A DNA stretch of 64,000 bases, from the NCBI RefSeq assembly GCF_958979055.1, contig NC_084886.1:3739001-3803000 (forward strand). Direction: 5' to 3'. The position numbers were made by a program, and so were the translations under genes. The notes under the pieces were generated by a model, which did not search any database, had not been told where the DNA came from, and saw only the letters and a program-made list of their open reading frames with translations. This DNA comes from Alnus glutinosa. Taxonomy: Eukaryota; Streptophyta; Magnoliopsida; Fagales; Betulaceae. Positions 10,912-23,566 of the stretch are shown here, piece by piece; within the stretch, counting starts at the first letter, position 1, and each line of letters opens with the position of its first letter.

Positions 10912-13900
10912 TCAACGCAAGTCAAAGATTTCAAACCTCAGATTTGAATTTTTATAGACATAAGAGCAATGCTCATAAATGGGACTCCCATCAGCTAGTT
11001 CTTCGTGAGGGTGAAATCCATTCTCTTGGCACTCTTTTAGAACACTCATTCCACCAGGGTCAGATACCCGAAATATTCCATAGCTCCTGTAGGAAATTCC
11101 TTTCGTAAGTTTCTGAATAGCATTATTTATCCACATAAATTTACTCTTTATCAGCTCTCAAAAGATGAAACTAAGGATCCTGACCAAGTGTCTCTTTACT
11201 TTGCATTTCTTAAGCAGTATTATTTATTTACATATTTTACAATTAAACTTATACTAAATGTGAACTACAAAATAGCACCGCCAATTTCGTTTCTAATATA
11301 ACAAGAATTGTTAGTCCCTCCACCCCAAGTTGGTGACAGTTAAACTATAATGTAAGAGCTACACACCTTGATGTATCAGTTGGAGCCATAACAATGGCAA
11401 AAGCCTCAGGTACCATTACCTGAAAAAGAAGAAGAAGAAGCATCATTTCAAGTTGGTCTTCCCATTAGCGAATTGGGAACCAGAACATACTATTCCATGT
11501 ATATTCCCAGTCTTTGCAAGTAATACTACTAAAACTAGTTGAAAGTATGGGGAAATAGACAATAAAAGAAGGCCATAGTATTTTTGAATCAAATTGAAGT
11601 ACCCAAAGCTAAAGCTACCTCAGCAAATTTTGAATAAAAGCTGATAGACTAGAAACATTAAAATTTTGTGGTTAATCTATGTTTTTTGAAGTATACTGTC
11701 TCACCATAGTCCTTCCTAATCATTATAACTAGGTAGGGGTTTATTTATTGATCTGATTGGCAAGTTACACAAGCAATATGTGGATCTTGAGCCATTATCC
11801 ACACCCTACAAACCATCCTTATGGAGGGAGTAAATGCCAACTAGAACTCTTTGGAAATAACTAAGCAAGAGTTTATGCCAATTTGCTGCCCAAAAGATCA
11901 AGATAACCTTTCACCATTTTGTCAGGAGAAGAAAACCGAAAAAAAAAAACATGTATCACATGTATAATAACACCAATCTTATTGTTGTTTATTCTGATCC
12001 TGACATCTGCTCACCACATGAAACAGTACAATGGCGCCACCAACCTTGGTGTAGAGAGCCCTATTACCTATTGGAGACCAACCCCCCCATCAAAATATAT
12101 TCTAGGTAAAACGTTTTGCAACAGATGTGACATTCAAAAGTTTAATTCACAATACATCTGATTTGGGCACTCAAATCAAATAACAGAAATAAATGAATGT
12201 AATTCCTCAATTAATGACAAAGGGAACCCACACTTAAGTGACTCAATTACCTGATACGAATACTGAGTGTGCAAATCTACTGATGACATGAAACAACTTT
12301 GGGAAGGATGTGTCTGAAAATGAATATAAAAGATTAGGCAACAGTGAACAAATACTGCCAACTCCCATCCAGAATGAGCTGGATATCTAAATATAGTGAA
12401 AAAACAAAAAACAAAGAAGCTTGCTGATCAAACATGAAGCATAAGCAGGAGAAATAACTGATAATTATAAAAGACGTCAAAAGCATTCTGGTTGATGTGA
12501 AAGCAGCAAAAATGAACATAGACATCCGTAAAATAATAGTATGTATAAACTATATCCAAAAATAGACAATCTTGACAAACTTTATAGTGTTATTGATACC
12601 AAGACTTAAAAATGTTCAAGCACTTCTAGTTGACAGTGCATTAGAACACAAGAATATCCGAACAAGAGAAGGAATGATACAAAGAAAAACATGAATGGAC
12701 GTGCATACATGGATCCAACCCACAGGAAGAAGAGATCTCTCATTTTGAATGGCAAAAGCTTCCTCCTCGTTTATAGCCTGACACTGTCATTCAGAATTTA
12801 AGTCAGCACCAAGCAGTAATGGAATTACACAGTATGGAAAAGAACAATCAAGAGGAATAAAAAGGCCTTGAATACTAACAGAACTGGAAGTTGATTCCTG
12901 TTTGGGTATGATAAGAGTGGTTACAAAAAATGTTCCTCTTTCCTGGACACATGAAGGAAATAATCATATAAATAGCTTTAAGTTAGCAAACATGCTCCTC
13001 AAATCAATCCCCATTATCCCATATTAATGGATAAAACTTGCTAAACATAATTGGGCCAATCATGCTGGAGTTGCAGGATAACAATATATTCAGGCTCTAG
13101 AATGTAGAGAGAAAGCATTAATCTTACAAGAAAGGCGCCAAGAATTCCACAGGTTTCCAGATCCTTGTCTGTGTTTTCTTTAGCAAGCTCAAGAAAATCC
13201 TCCATCAACCGTGTTGACTAAGAATGAATATAACACTGATGTATTAGCCATCTATTTTTTAAGTCAATGGCATATAACCATAAAGTAGGCATGCGCTTAA
13301 AGTAACACATGGAGTTTGAAAACCAAATATGAAGATATTTTTCAGGAAGCTACGAAGCAAGGGTTTAGTAACATGATTTTTGTAAAAAAAGAATACAGTG
13401 ATGCCAAAAAATAAAAACAACAAAGAATTTTAAAAAGAAATGGCGCAGTTCATGTGTTCTTACTATATGTACATCTCGCAAGACCTGAGATGTGGTTGAC
13501 TCAGTATTTGACTTTGAGTCTCCATGCTCTGAATCACCCACTGGAATATGTGAAACATGTGCACCTTGAGGTAAACTCTCTACGCAAGAGATTACAGGAG
13601 AAGGAGAGGACAGAGTAACAGTATGAACGATAATACGCTGACATTTGCTGGCTGTCTTAATGGTTGCACAATGAAATTCAAGCGGGGAGCAACTAGTTCT
13701 AGAATCAACCGAGTATATAGATGCCATGCCAGGTTTTTCTTCACAAATCATCCTCAGGCCATATTATAGCAAAACAGAACACAAGTTTATATTCTGCACT
13801 GAACAAGATTCTGCATAGAAATGGTAACCTTTGAAAATTTGTATTGGGGTTCCCTGAACTGGACGTATTTTCTGTGGAAAAGGTGAAATCTTATACCTTG

Positions 13901-16107
13901 GGTCCCTCAATTCTGTTAGGCCAGATTTTATAACCTGTGAAAGTAATCACAGTCGATAAGAAACAGTCCCACTTGGATCTCAGAAAACATGAAAGAAAAA
14001 AGGACTATTCTCCCAGAGAGTTCTGAACTTATTATATATATCTTTAAGTTCAGCACCATAGCTTGAATTACAGACCACTGAGTGGTAATAATATCTATGG
14101 AAGTTCCATCCCTCTCAAAGACATTTTTCAATCATTCATGAATTCCAAATACGGGGGAATACCCTCCAGAAGAAATAAAGTCCAAAAAAGAAAGAAAGAA
14201 AGAAAAGAAAAAAACATTGTAAACAGTCAAGCATGGCTCTTACAAGTTCCACAATGTTCCTGTTAGAATCAAAACTTTTTGTTCTCAGAAGCAAATCACA
14301 AAATCTTGAAATTTATTTCCTTAAATACTCATAAGTGAAGTAACAATATTGCTAAGTGACACTTCTACCATCAACTTACTTACATTTAGAAGGGCATGTA
14401 ACCTTCATGAGGTAGTGAACCACAGGTGGCAGGCCACTAGCGGTTTAAAAATTCATTTTCAAGGAACATGATTACATAGATGTAAAAAAAAATCATGTTT
14501 ATGTTTATTTCTCATGTGCCGTCCAGACTCCAGACTTTATGAAGGAAACACACCCTTCTTTTCCAATTGAGGTACACATATGCTAATGAAAACACCTAAA
14601 GCAAGCACAGTGGAACTTGCAAGTCATCTTATGTCGACTGTTAAATCACTACTTTTCCCAATAACTTAAGTTGATAGGAAGAGGTAAATTTAATCACTTA
14701 ATCAATACTTTAACACCCCCCTCACGTGTGGACTCAGACTTCATTTTAATAGTTGAGGCCCAACACATGAAATATTTACTTGAAATAGGAGGTAAATGAT
14801 AGAGTCAAGGTTCAAACTCATGACCTTTGGCTCTGATACCATGTGAAAAGTTCATGGACCCATTAACACTCTCAAAAGACGCCTTGAGAGAGAATGAGAC
14901 ACCATGGCTTATAAAGTGTCTAGGTGAAGAAAATCTTAGCAATGTGGGACACTTTAACATCGACCACATGTTTCATTCACAATTGTCAACTTCCCACTTC
15001 TATACTTGATAGATACCATCCAACGACAGCAGACTTAAGATGTTGTGTGTACCTTGTTATAACGACGCTTTTCTTGTGTTGAATGTGTCGTCTAACTCCG
15101 ATGCTGAGTTACAACTTCAGAGAGTCTGCGAATCCAAATTTAAACATACCTATCAATGTTTATCCTTTCAGAAAACTAGAGAAAAAGATTCCAAGTCATC
15201 TATGAAATCTGGGCACCTCCAATGAGGAAATTTCACCCTTTGCAATATCTATCTTCAGCTTAAGATGCTTATTTTATAAAGACAGCTACAAGGCACAAAG
15301 TCCTGACCTTTAAACATCACAGGAATGAAACAAAAACTAACATCTAAAATCCAAGTTAAAAGAGTTCAAAGCAAAGAAAGACATCAGCGCTGATCTGAAC
15401 AACGCTAACTACCAAAGACTCCATCTGGGTCTTTTTTTTTCTTTTTTCTTTTTTTTTTTTGGTTCTTTTTTATGATGAGGAGCGGAGGAACTAATCCAAG
15501 ATAGGGTTACTTCGTCTACCCACCCTTGTCAGTAAACTTCGGACCCATGTAAAGCACCTCCTCTACGGGTAATACTTTAACTTCGCCGGCAGGCCGGCCG
15601 AAGGTAATTGTTTGCACCTAAAGGGATTCGAACCCTAGACCTGAACTACCACAAAGACCAAAACGCTTACCACTTGAGCCAACCCCTTGAGTTCCACCAT
15701 CTGGGTCTTATACTTCAATGTGCCATAAGCACCCTTTGAGAAATTATTCAATTAAAAGAACCCTTAGAATCAGAGAAATTATTAATCACCCACAAGAGGA
15801 TATTTTCAACACAGTTTCATCCACACAAAAAATTGAATGAAAAAAAAGAAAGGAATTCCGAGAAGCACATGCCTATACGCTTTTGCCTTGGCCCAAATGA
15901 AAATGAATACATATGTGTATATATCTTTCAGTCTTTGGATATAGAAAAAAAATAACGAAAAAAGTTGAAAAGGGATTGTTAGATAAAAGAAAGAACCTGG
16001 TGGATGAGCTGAATATCGATCCTGTAGTAGAAGATGATCGGAATTCGGCGGTCAGCTTCTCTTCCTTCGTTCTTCAAAGAGATCAAAGAGCTCAAAGAGC
16101 TTATCAT
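10912..16107 (-). CDS. AMSH-like ubiquitin thioesterase (JAMM deubiquitinase), AMSH2-type
   Basis: Spliced minus-strand gene. Exons I can place with GT-AG ends and matching phase are 16107-15997, 13934-13897, 13752-13464, 13217-13128, 12942-12880, 12783-12709, 12313-12251, 11419-11367 and 11086-10912, ending in TGA. They give about 318 residues. The JAMM/MPN+ zinc-protease motif is complete: HTHPSQSCFMSSVD (H222, H224, D235) with an upstream Glu-rich NEEEAF segment. LETCGILGAF, TLIIPKQESTSSS and the C-terminus NSNLRFEIFDLR are AMSH hallmarks. AMSH enzymes cleave K63-linked ubiquitin chains and act with ESCRT-III in endosomal sorting and autophagy. Exon 1 (residues 1-37, with FYYRIDIQLIHQ) resembles the start of the N-terminal MIT-like region of AMSH1/3. 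The rest of that region is not evident in the 2-kb first intron, so the protein is short, as in AMSH2. A possible 16-nt microexon at 14259-14244 would break phase and is left out. A SINE sits in intron 1. Confidence 0.85.
15434..15696 (-). mobile_element. Au-like tRNA-derived SINE in intron 1 of the AMSH-like gene
   Basis: Read on the minus strand, a tRNA-like head (GGTTGGCTCAAGTGGTAAGC as A box; GGGTTCGAATCC as B box) is followed by GGTGCAAACAATTACC and a body ending in an A-rich tail (T-rich on the plus strand at 15434-15460). It is flanked by a perfect 13-bp target duplication CCATCTGGGTCTT at 15421-15433 and 15697-15709. The head and the GTGCAAACAATT block resemble the Au SINE family of plants. 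Confidence 0.85.
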
Positions 16108-16321
16108 TTTTCGAGTAACGCTTGAAGGACTGTTCTCCTCCCAAACGTGGCCCAAATATTAAGGGGATAATTGGATGAAAATTCTATAACAATCTTATCA
16201 AATTAAATGAAAAAAAACATTTAATATAACACGAGGAAGGCAATCTTGGGGTAACGCCAGAACTTTTGTTATTCTTATATCATTTTAAAAATAATATAAC
16301 TTTTAAAATTACTATTAATAT

Positions 16322-17031
16322 ACTATTTATTTCGATATAAAATAATTTTCGTAGTAAAATAGTTTCAGAAAAATGTTTTTCGTCGAAAACATTTTCTGAT
16401 GTTTGGTACGTACGAAAAATCACAAATATTTTTTATATTTTCATTCAATTATATTAATTTATAAAAATCAATTTTTATTCACAACATAGAAATATTAATG
16501 TAAAATAATATAAAAATCAACGATGATGAGATTCCGTCACCAACCGGTAGGATTCCAACCACTTTCGCCGAATTCCGTTTACTGGTGCCAGATTTCAAGA
16601 TAAATGTCGAAATTCAGACAGTTCCATTGGAATTTGGGTTGGGCAGATTCTCACGAAGGTGGCTGGAATCTGGCAATTTGTGCTGGAAGCCAACCGTTTT
16701 GGCCAGAATCCGAATGTTTTGGTTAGAATCCAGCCAGATCCCGGCCAGCTGGACGGAATCCGACGATTTTGGTCACCAAAATATAGGCTAACCGAAATCC
16801 AGCGACAGTGACCGGACGTTGTCGGATTTCGGCACCGGCCATATCCCAGTGGTCGACTGCTTGAACGCGAAGGTCGACTGTGTCGTTTAAAAGAAAGTTG
16901 AATACGCCTGTCGTCTGAAAAAAATGATTTACATTTTTAAAAAGCGTAAATCATTTTCTGAAATTTACCAAGTATTTTTGATCAAACGGAAATCATTTTC
17001 TATAAACAAATTTACGCCGAAACAACCGTAG
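16322..17031. mobile_element. Non-autonomous TIR element (family shared with 58341-58697)
   Basis: The left end TATTTATTTCGATATAAAAT and the right end TTTACGCCGAAACAACCGTA are related inverted repeats that match the ends of the element at 58341-58697. Just inside are further inverted blocks (AAAATGTTTTTCGTC against AAATCATTTTCT). The core at 16540-16880 is GC-richer with reiterated GGAATCC/CCGG words and one spurious ORF. No transposase. Confidence 0.55.
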
Positions 17032-17034
17032 CAT

Positions 17035-17460
17035 AAGCTTGTGATTGATCACATATCACTATTGAATTTTGATCAAGTAGTGATTTTAAAAGCTACATCA
17101 TTATTAGAGTGACAACAAAATGACTTCCATAATTATTCATGATTTTCACACCTAGTTCGTTGTACAGTATGCGATATCGTCTTCACTATCGTTAACTGCT
17201 GCTCTTCTTACGACATCGTTTCCAATTTCCATTGGACCACTATCGTTTGAGGCTATTCCGTCTTATTTACAAACGGTATGGAATTTTTTGCCCCTTATTT
17301 TTTTTAAAGTTATTTTTCATAAACGATGAGCATGTTTGAGTTCAAAGTAATTCTAAAAGTCTATATTGTGTCTCTTTTATATCCCTAAAAAAATGAGGTG
17401 GCTTTTAAAATCATTACAAGAATGACACAATAGTACTTATAGCATTACTCTTGAGATTGT
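17035..17460. mobile_element. MITE copies of the AGTAATTCTAAAA family
   Basis: The right part (about 17346-17450) starts AGTAATTCTAAAAGTC, contains an AATGAGGTGGCTTTTAAAATC block and ends in the inverse TAGCATTACTC. The left part (17037-17110) carries the inverted TGATCAAGTAGTG / TTTTGATCA words of the same family. Other copies are at 18188-18370 and 20070-20195. The (T)n run at 17470-17507 lies just beyond. Confidence 0.55.
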
Positions 17461-17464
17461 ATTA

Positions 17465-17512
<48 letters not shown>

Positions 17513-18077
17513 CATAAATTATGGAGTAATTCTAGAAGTCACTCATGTTCAAAACAAAAAATTGGTCTATCCAGTAAAAAACTCTGTACTTCGTTATTTT
17601 CTTACTCGAATAATGGCAAAAACACACTTTTGAGAAAAAATCTTGAGATGAATTTTTTTTCCCCTAAAAAACTATTTTTTAACTTTAAAAGCTCTATTTT
17701 ACAATGAAATTCCAAACAAGCTCTAAGTCTACGTAACACTTACCACGTCATTCACTAAACAATAAAAAAATAAATAAAATGCTAAGAGTACTTGAAAGTC
17801 ATTTTACAAACTGATATGAAAATCCATAGTTAAGAAAATAAGTAAAAATGTATGATTGACCATATTTTTTACTTAATTATTTCATCAAGATGACCACGTC
17901 AATTTGTAAACGATTTTATAGTAAAAATTGTAATACTCTTAACGCAACTCAATAATTAAATTTGATTACAGCAGAACTGCCACATCAATTTATGAGAAAA
18001 ATTTATTAGCCCAAACATTATATTATCCTTTCTATTTGTATGTGTCTGATATCAACTCTTTTTTCTTTTTCTTTTTT

Positions 18078-18170
18078 GGCATGTCCACACAAGAGAGGGA
18101 GGGGGGATTCGAACTAGTGACATCCGCTTCATGAGGTGTGGTCTCCAGCTGATTGAGTTACCCATTAGGG
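18078..18170 (-). mobile_element. tRNA-derived SINE fragment
   Basis: On the minus strand it reads AACTCAATCAGCTGGAGACC (A-box region), CACCTCATGAAGCGGATGTC and CTAGTTCGAATCCCCC (B box), followed by CTCTCTTGTGTGGACATG. This matches the SINE at 6902-6978 in reverse orientation. Confidence 0.6.
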
Positions 18171-18187
18171 ACGATTGATATTAATTC

Positions 18188-18370
18188 AAGTAATTCTAAA
18201 AATCTCTCATTTGTCACTCTTGTGTCCCTCTAAAAATGAAGTTGCTCTTAAATCGTCATTTGATCAGAATTCAATAGTGATCAATCACAAATTCAATAAT
18301 AATTTTTAAAGCCACTTAATTTTTGGATTGACACAAAAATGACACGTAAAGAACTTTTAGCATTACGTCG
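18188..18370. mobile_element. MITE of the AGTAATTCTAAAA family
   Basis: Begins AGTAATTCTAAAAATCTCTC and ends GAACTTTTAGCATTACG, which is its inverse. The body shares AAATGAAGTTGCTC, TTGATCAGAATTCAATA and GATTGACACAAAAATGACAC words with the copies at 17346-17450 and 20070-20195. Confidence 0.6.
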
Positions 18371-18674
18371 AATGAACTCACACAGGTGAGTTTTAGCAAC
18401 TTTCAGCCCAACTTGCTGGCCCAAAATGAGAACATTGTACGGGGGTTAAATGGGCTGTGGTTAGCTTGGCACCCACAAACATGGTCCAATCAAATTCAAA
18501 CTAGTCTATCCCCCAAGAAGATCCTATGTCCATTCATTTTCAAACATCCTGTTGTAATATAATTTAGCAGAGAAGCTTGGGAGATAAATCTTGGAAATAA
18601 GACAGCTTCTGTTTCATAGGACAAAGAGAAAAGGACATGTTTATAACCGGTGTAGCATTACTGGCTTTAGATGA

Positions 18675-18971
18675 TTAAGCAATGTCGAACATGGGATTCT
18701 CATCCACAAAATGGAAGCCCCATGTTGGCTCACCTTTCGCTTTCTTTATCCCCACATAGACCCTCACCAATTCTTCCATGTACTTTCTCATCTCATGGAT
18801 GGCCACGACTTCATGAGTTTGCTGGCTCTGGCTCGCCTTTATGTTTCCCACCCACTCCAATCCAAACAAAGCGTCCTTCAGATTTCTAGCAGAACCTTGT
18901 GGAAAGGAGTGCATTTTCGCAGCCCAAAAAGCTTTCTCTAGCTCTCTGGTACTCTCTCTCTCTCCCATCAT
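18675..18971 (-). CDS. Unrecognised 98-codon open frame
   Basis: Opens with MMGERESTRELEKAFWAAK and ends WGFHFVDENPMFDIA. It is hydrophilic, with a plausible helical stretch THEVVAIHEMRKYMEELV (about residues 52-69) and balanced composition, which makes it more protein-like than other open frames nearby. I do not recognise a family. No TATA box or intron signals stand out. It could be a short intronless gene, a terminal exon or a gene fragment. Confidence 0.3.
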   Translation of the reverse strand: MMGERESTRELEKAFWAAKMHSFPQGSARNLKDALFGLEWVGNIKASQSQQTHEVVAIHEMRKYMEELVRVYVGIKKAKGEPTWGFHFVDENPMFDIA

Positions 18972-21900
18972 GCAACCCCTTGGATTTATTTGGGTTCCAG
19001 AAAAGATTGGATTTTACACACACAGACCAACAGTGCGGTCGATAATGGAGTACTGCTTTATATTATTGGCTTTCTGTAACACCTAGTCCCACATTGAAAA
19101 TATGACACAGAGTGAGTAATCACATTGGTTCCTTAACTATAGCTAGTTTATAAGTGCTTTTGGAAAGCTAAAATTGCAATTTGATTAGTCATTTTAGAAT
19201 GATAACTAGCATAGATTTGACTGGCCGGTCTCTTGGATTCACTTAGTTCCGGAGACTTAATTAGTCCATAATTTTTTTTATGAGAAACTTAATTACAGCC
19301 TTAGATAATTAATTTGTTCAGCTTTCTGTTATGAAATAGGGGGGAGACTGTGGATTACCCAAAGAGAACCATGGCTGGAACATTTAGAAAGTGCATGATG
19401 CTATGCTGTACAAGCAAGGTTTCGGTAAGTTCTGTTGATTAATATAATATAATTAAATTTAAACTTATTGTTTAAGCTTTGATTTGAGTGATGATGTTAA
19501 CAGGGTAATTTAAGGTAGGTTTTTAGAAGTAACTTAAACGGTCCTTCAAACCAAGATGTTAATTTTATTCATTAAACTTGATTTAACTAGACTTACAACC
19601 TTACTCCGACGGCAAAACAACTTAGAGACTCTTGAACTCTTACGACTCAAAAACTTTAAATATAAAATAATTTACAATTAAATACTCCTATTTATAACTT
19701 ACCACTAGATCTAAGACGGTCTATTAATTAAACGGACATTTACTATTAAAAATGCATGTGAGAGTTACATAATTTAAGGATAGATGTCAATTTAATAAAT
19801 TGAATTAAAAACAAAACTTTTACCCCTCTTTAAAATATTAATCTCCCTAACATATTTTAAAATTGATGAATGACTGATAAAGGGAGAGCAAGTCCACTGC
19901 CAAGGAAGAATGCATAATAGTATGAGTGAAGTTTGACTGATTAGAGTGATTAATCCTTCTTTAAAAAAAAATTAGATAGATTAATCCAGATTCCAGATGG
20001 GGGAAGAGCCCTGCCCAATTCAATTAAGCATGCTCCAATTTTCTCCCATTTGTAGTGAGATTTTGTTGAGTAATTCTGAATGTATATCTTGTGTCCATCA
20101 AAAAAGAAGGTGGCTTTTAAAATCATCATTTGATCAAAATTCAATAATAATCAATTACGCCTCCGATAATGACTTTAAAAATTATCTCCTTTTTTTAAGA
20201 ATACAAAATAGATAATAGTGGTGACAGGCCAATCCTCTGGAGATGGCTCCACTGGCCTTGACTTTTCTTATCTTTTCTTCATGTATCAAGGTAACATGGC
20301 TCCTTGTCTGCCGCTCATTGTAAATTGCAGACCCTGCAAAATATACGGCCATGTGAAGTGGGGATAAATAGAAAAATGTTTTCCTTGGTCATCCATAATT
20401 AATATCAAAATAAAAAAATAAGACCCGATCAAAACTACTTTTAAATACCTTATTTTATTCATTTATTTGCACCAACTGAAACTTCTATTTTGCGTGTCCG
20501 ACCCGTTGAAACTCTTTACAAGATCCCATAAACCTGTCGGCGCTGTTGCTAAGGTTGCCTACCTTGGTTCATCAACTTCTCGCCCGGTTGTATCCAACGC
20601 CGCGTTGACGGAAAATCCTGTTATGGTATTAGAATTTGCATGCCCAGAGGATTTTACCAAGATAAAATATCTCATCAAAAATTATTTTGACTCTAGCTTA
20701 TTTTGGGTTATGACTAATTTAATTAAATAAAAATAGTTGTAGTTATTTATCTAAGTGAGTCTTTTAATTATTTACAGCATTATGCATGACGCATAAATCA
20801 TTTAGTACTAAGTTTTTGTTGTTCAATGTAGGAATTTATCTTTTAAGTATTTTAATTTGATTCGGTTTGAGTTGGGTAGTCATTTAGTTATTTATTTAAA
20901 TTTTAAAGGGTGATCAACTAATAAAGAGAAATCAAAAAATTAATCTCAAGCCTAGTGTTTAAAAAAGTTTTAGGTTCTTTTGTCAAAAATAAAAAATAAA
21001 AATAAAAAGTTTAGGTTCTCTTGAAACTTAAAAGTTTCATCCGAAATGTAAAGTCTAAATTCATTCGTACTAACAATTTATCCCGTTATATGTTTGATAA
21101 ATCATTTAGGTAACAAATCTCAATTCTCCAATCTGAGCCAATGAATATCCTCCGATTCATCCTTGTCTGATCAAGACTTTGTTCGTGCAACTGGATTATA
21201 TGCTACTTTTTTTCTTTCTAAGCGTGCCTTAACTTTTGTATCTTGCTTGCATTTGTGTCCAAAAATGCATTTCTTTTCTAGCCCTAATGCCCTATCCAAA
21301 CTCCAATCAGGACCACCATATGGTCCATTAATCTCTTCCTCTAAATGCCTCTTCATTGGAGGAGAAATTTGAGAAGCATATCAATAGTCAAAAATTAAAA
21401 GAAGTTGGGGATTACAAAGAAAAAAAAATTAAATTTTTTTGAAGGATTGTGGCCTACAAGGCATAACGTGGTTCCGGCTCTGGCCGTAAGGACAAAGTAA
21501 GCTCTGTAACATTTTCTCTAAAATTATTTAAATTTTTATAAAATTTAAATAGCCTAATAATAAAATTTCTCGTTTGGAAAATCACCTTATTGTTGTTGGA
21601 TGTTAGTTCCAAAGCATTTTTGCTTTGTCAATTTTATGAACTAGAAAAAAAAAAAAGAAAAAGAAAAAAAAGGCCAAAAAGTCAATTATTTATTAAAACC
21701 ATAGCTTTTAGAAAAACAAAACCCCTCCAAATAGGATGGGATTAAAGTAAATGATCCAGTCACGCGCTCACCCACTCGACTTTCTGTTCACGAATCACAA
21801 CCAAGCCATCAATTATTTTCTACTTTCCCTTTTTTTTTTTTTTATTTAAGGTGGGTCAGTGCTATCTATGAAAAAAACAAAGGTGAGCCAAATTATTGGT

Positions 21901-22230
21901 CGTCATCCACTCCTGACCCACCACGTGGTAGCCATATACGTCTCTTTAGTTGACTTTACCAACCCCAACACCCCACTGGCCGTCGGTTTATCTTTTGCTT
22001 GTTACTTTTTCCCTTGGTTGAGCTGGTCTCCCATCAATCAGTAGTAAAAAAATCAGAAGCCCAATCAAAGTTGTCAAACCCGTTGCTCGCAGTCCACTGT
22101 ATTTCACGGTATTGATCGCCTGCTCCATAGCGTATTATTAACTTCCACGTACAAAAATGTCAACGAAACGCGTTTTTCATCTCTAGTCATTTTTGAGTTT
22201 TTATTTTAACGTTTTTTTGGGGGATAAAAG
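18972..22230. other. Intergenic stretch with scattered repeat pieces
   Basis: Contains a truncated MITE of the AGTAATTCTAAAA family at about 20070-20195. A short ATG frame at 19371 (MAGTFRKCMMLCCTSKVS) runs into a GTAAGT at about 19425; I cannot connect it to further exons. An 87-codon open frame at 20467-20730 resembles no family I know. Otherwise AT-rich. Confidence 0.45.
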
Positions 22231-22234
22231 CATA

Positions 22235-22560
22235 GAATGAGACGTTTCTATCATATCGTTACTGTAATATCAGCATTGTTTGATAGAATACAAAACAATA
22301 CAATATTGTTCATGCGTTTTTTTTTCTTCATTTTTTTATATTTTTCACCACCAATCAACATCAAAACATTCCCACTTTTTTTATTTTTTTTATATCACAT
22401 CAATAATTTTTTATTACTATTCAAATAAAAAAATTCACTACAATACATAATTTTTTTCACCTTTTTATACAAATTCTTTTTATTTTATATCACATCACCA
22501 CTTTTTACAAATTTTAAAACTAACAATCCACTACTCTGTTCTGTACATGCATTTATCAAA
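22235..22560. mobile_element. AT-rich MITE, inverse-orientation relative of 7035-7475
   Basis: Carries TTTTATATCACATCA twice and ATTCACTACAATA, the inverse of the words at 7035-7475. It lies between a TTTGATAGAATAC left region and a TTATCAAATAAGCC right region, which look like weak inverted ends. Confidence 0.45.
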
Positions 22561-23566
22561 TAAGCCAATCATCCTATTTATTAAAAAAGTAACTCTTCGC
22601 ACCTATTCCCTTGCATGCAAACATGATTTTAACAATCGATATAAAATAAATGTGATAAATAAGTATAAAGAGTAGCGTTTAGTGTGATTCTCTTACTTAT
22701 TTCTTATGTAAATTTATCATTAAATAATTTAAATGTGTGAAACTCACATATAATCCCATAGATTCGATAGTAAATCTACACATTTTTTTTACGAAGATAA
22801 ACAAGAGATGTACAAGATAATAAACCAAACATTTTAGAATACGAAACATTTAAATTTTAGATGGTTGTTGTGACGTCTCACATCGCTTGGAAATGAGGAT
22901 GTGTTTATATGTATAAACGCATTCTTCTTGACACAATACATTTTAAAGCCGTGATGATCATAAACCTATCAGAACTCCACAGTTAAGCATGCTTCTGCCA
23001 AAGTAGTACTAAAATGAGTGACCTCTTGAGAAGTCTAGTTCTGAAAAGCCAAAAACAAACAATATTGTGTTATTGGAGGTGAGTCGTTACAGTTGTACAA
23101 TAAACAAATAGGACTGAAATTTTCTTAATAATTGAATTGTAGTCAATTTAAACAGTTAATTGAAAAATAATTTTGATGGGTCTACTTATCCTCGCACTTC
23201 GAGCTGTTTGGACACTTGTACGAATAAATAAGCCCTATCAAACCCTCTCTTATTCACAGATTGAGACTAGTTACGACTCAATCAGCAAATTGTAGTCAAT
23301 CCCGACTCAAGACAAAGAAAGATGGTAAGCATGGAAGAAGACATAATGGTTATTTGTAGATTTAACCATGGGCTTAGTCGTCCAAGGGATAAAGTTTAGC
23401 AAGATTGGTCAATTGCATATATTGTGAGAGCCATGCCCTGCCTTCTCTGGAACTCTATACATACGTGAATGGTGGGCTGGGGCGAGCTCGTTAAAAAAAG
23501 TGAGTGCGTTATTAGATCGTTAAATTCTCTTCAGAAACTCGGAACCAGAAAGAATCTCAGAGAAAG

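Noticed and set aside
14244..14259. 16-nt microexon reading NIVEL for the AMSH-like MIT region
   Set aside because: Splice-like borders are present and the sequence fits the family, but its length breaks the phase between the flanking exons unless another unseen exon exists.
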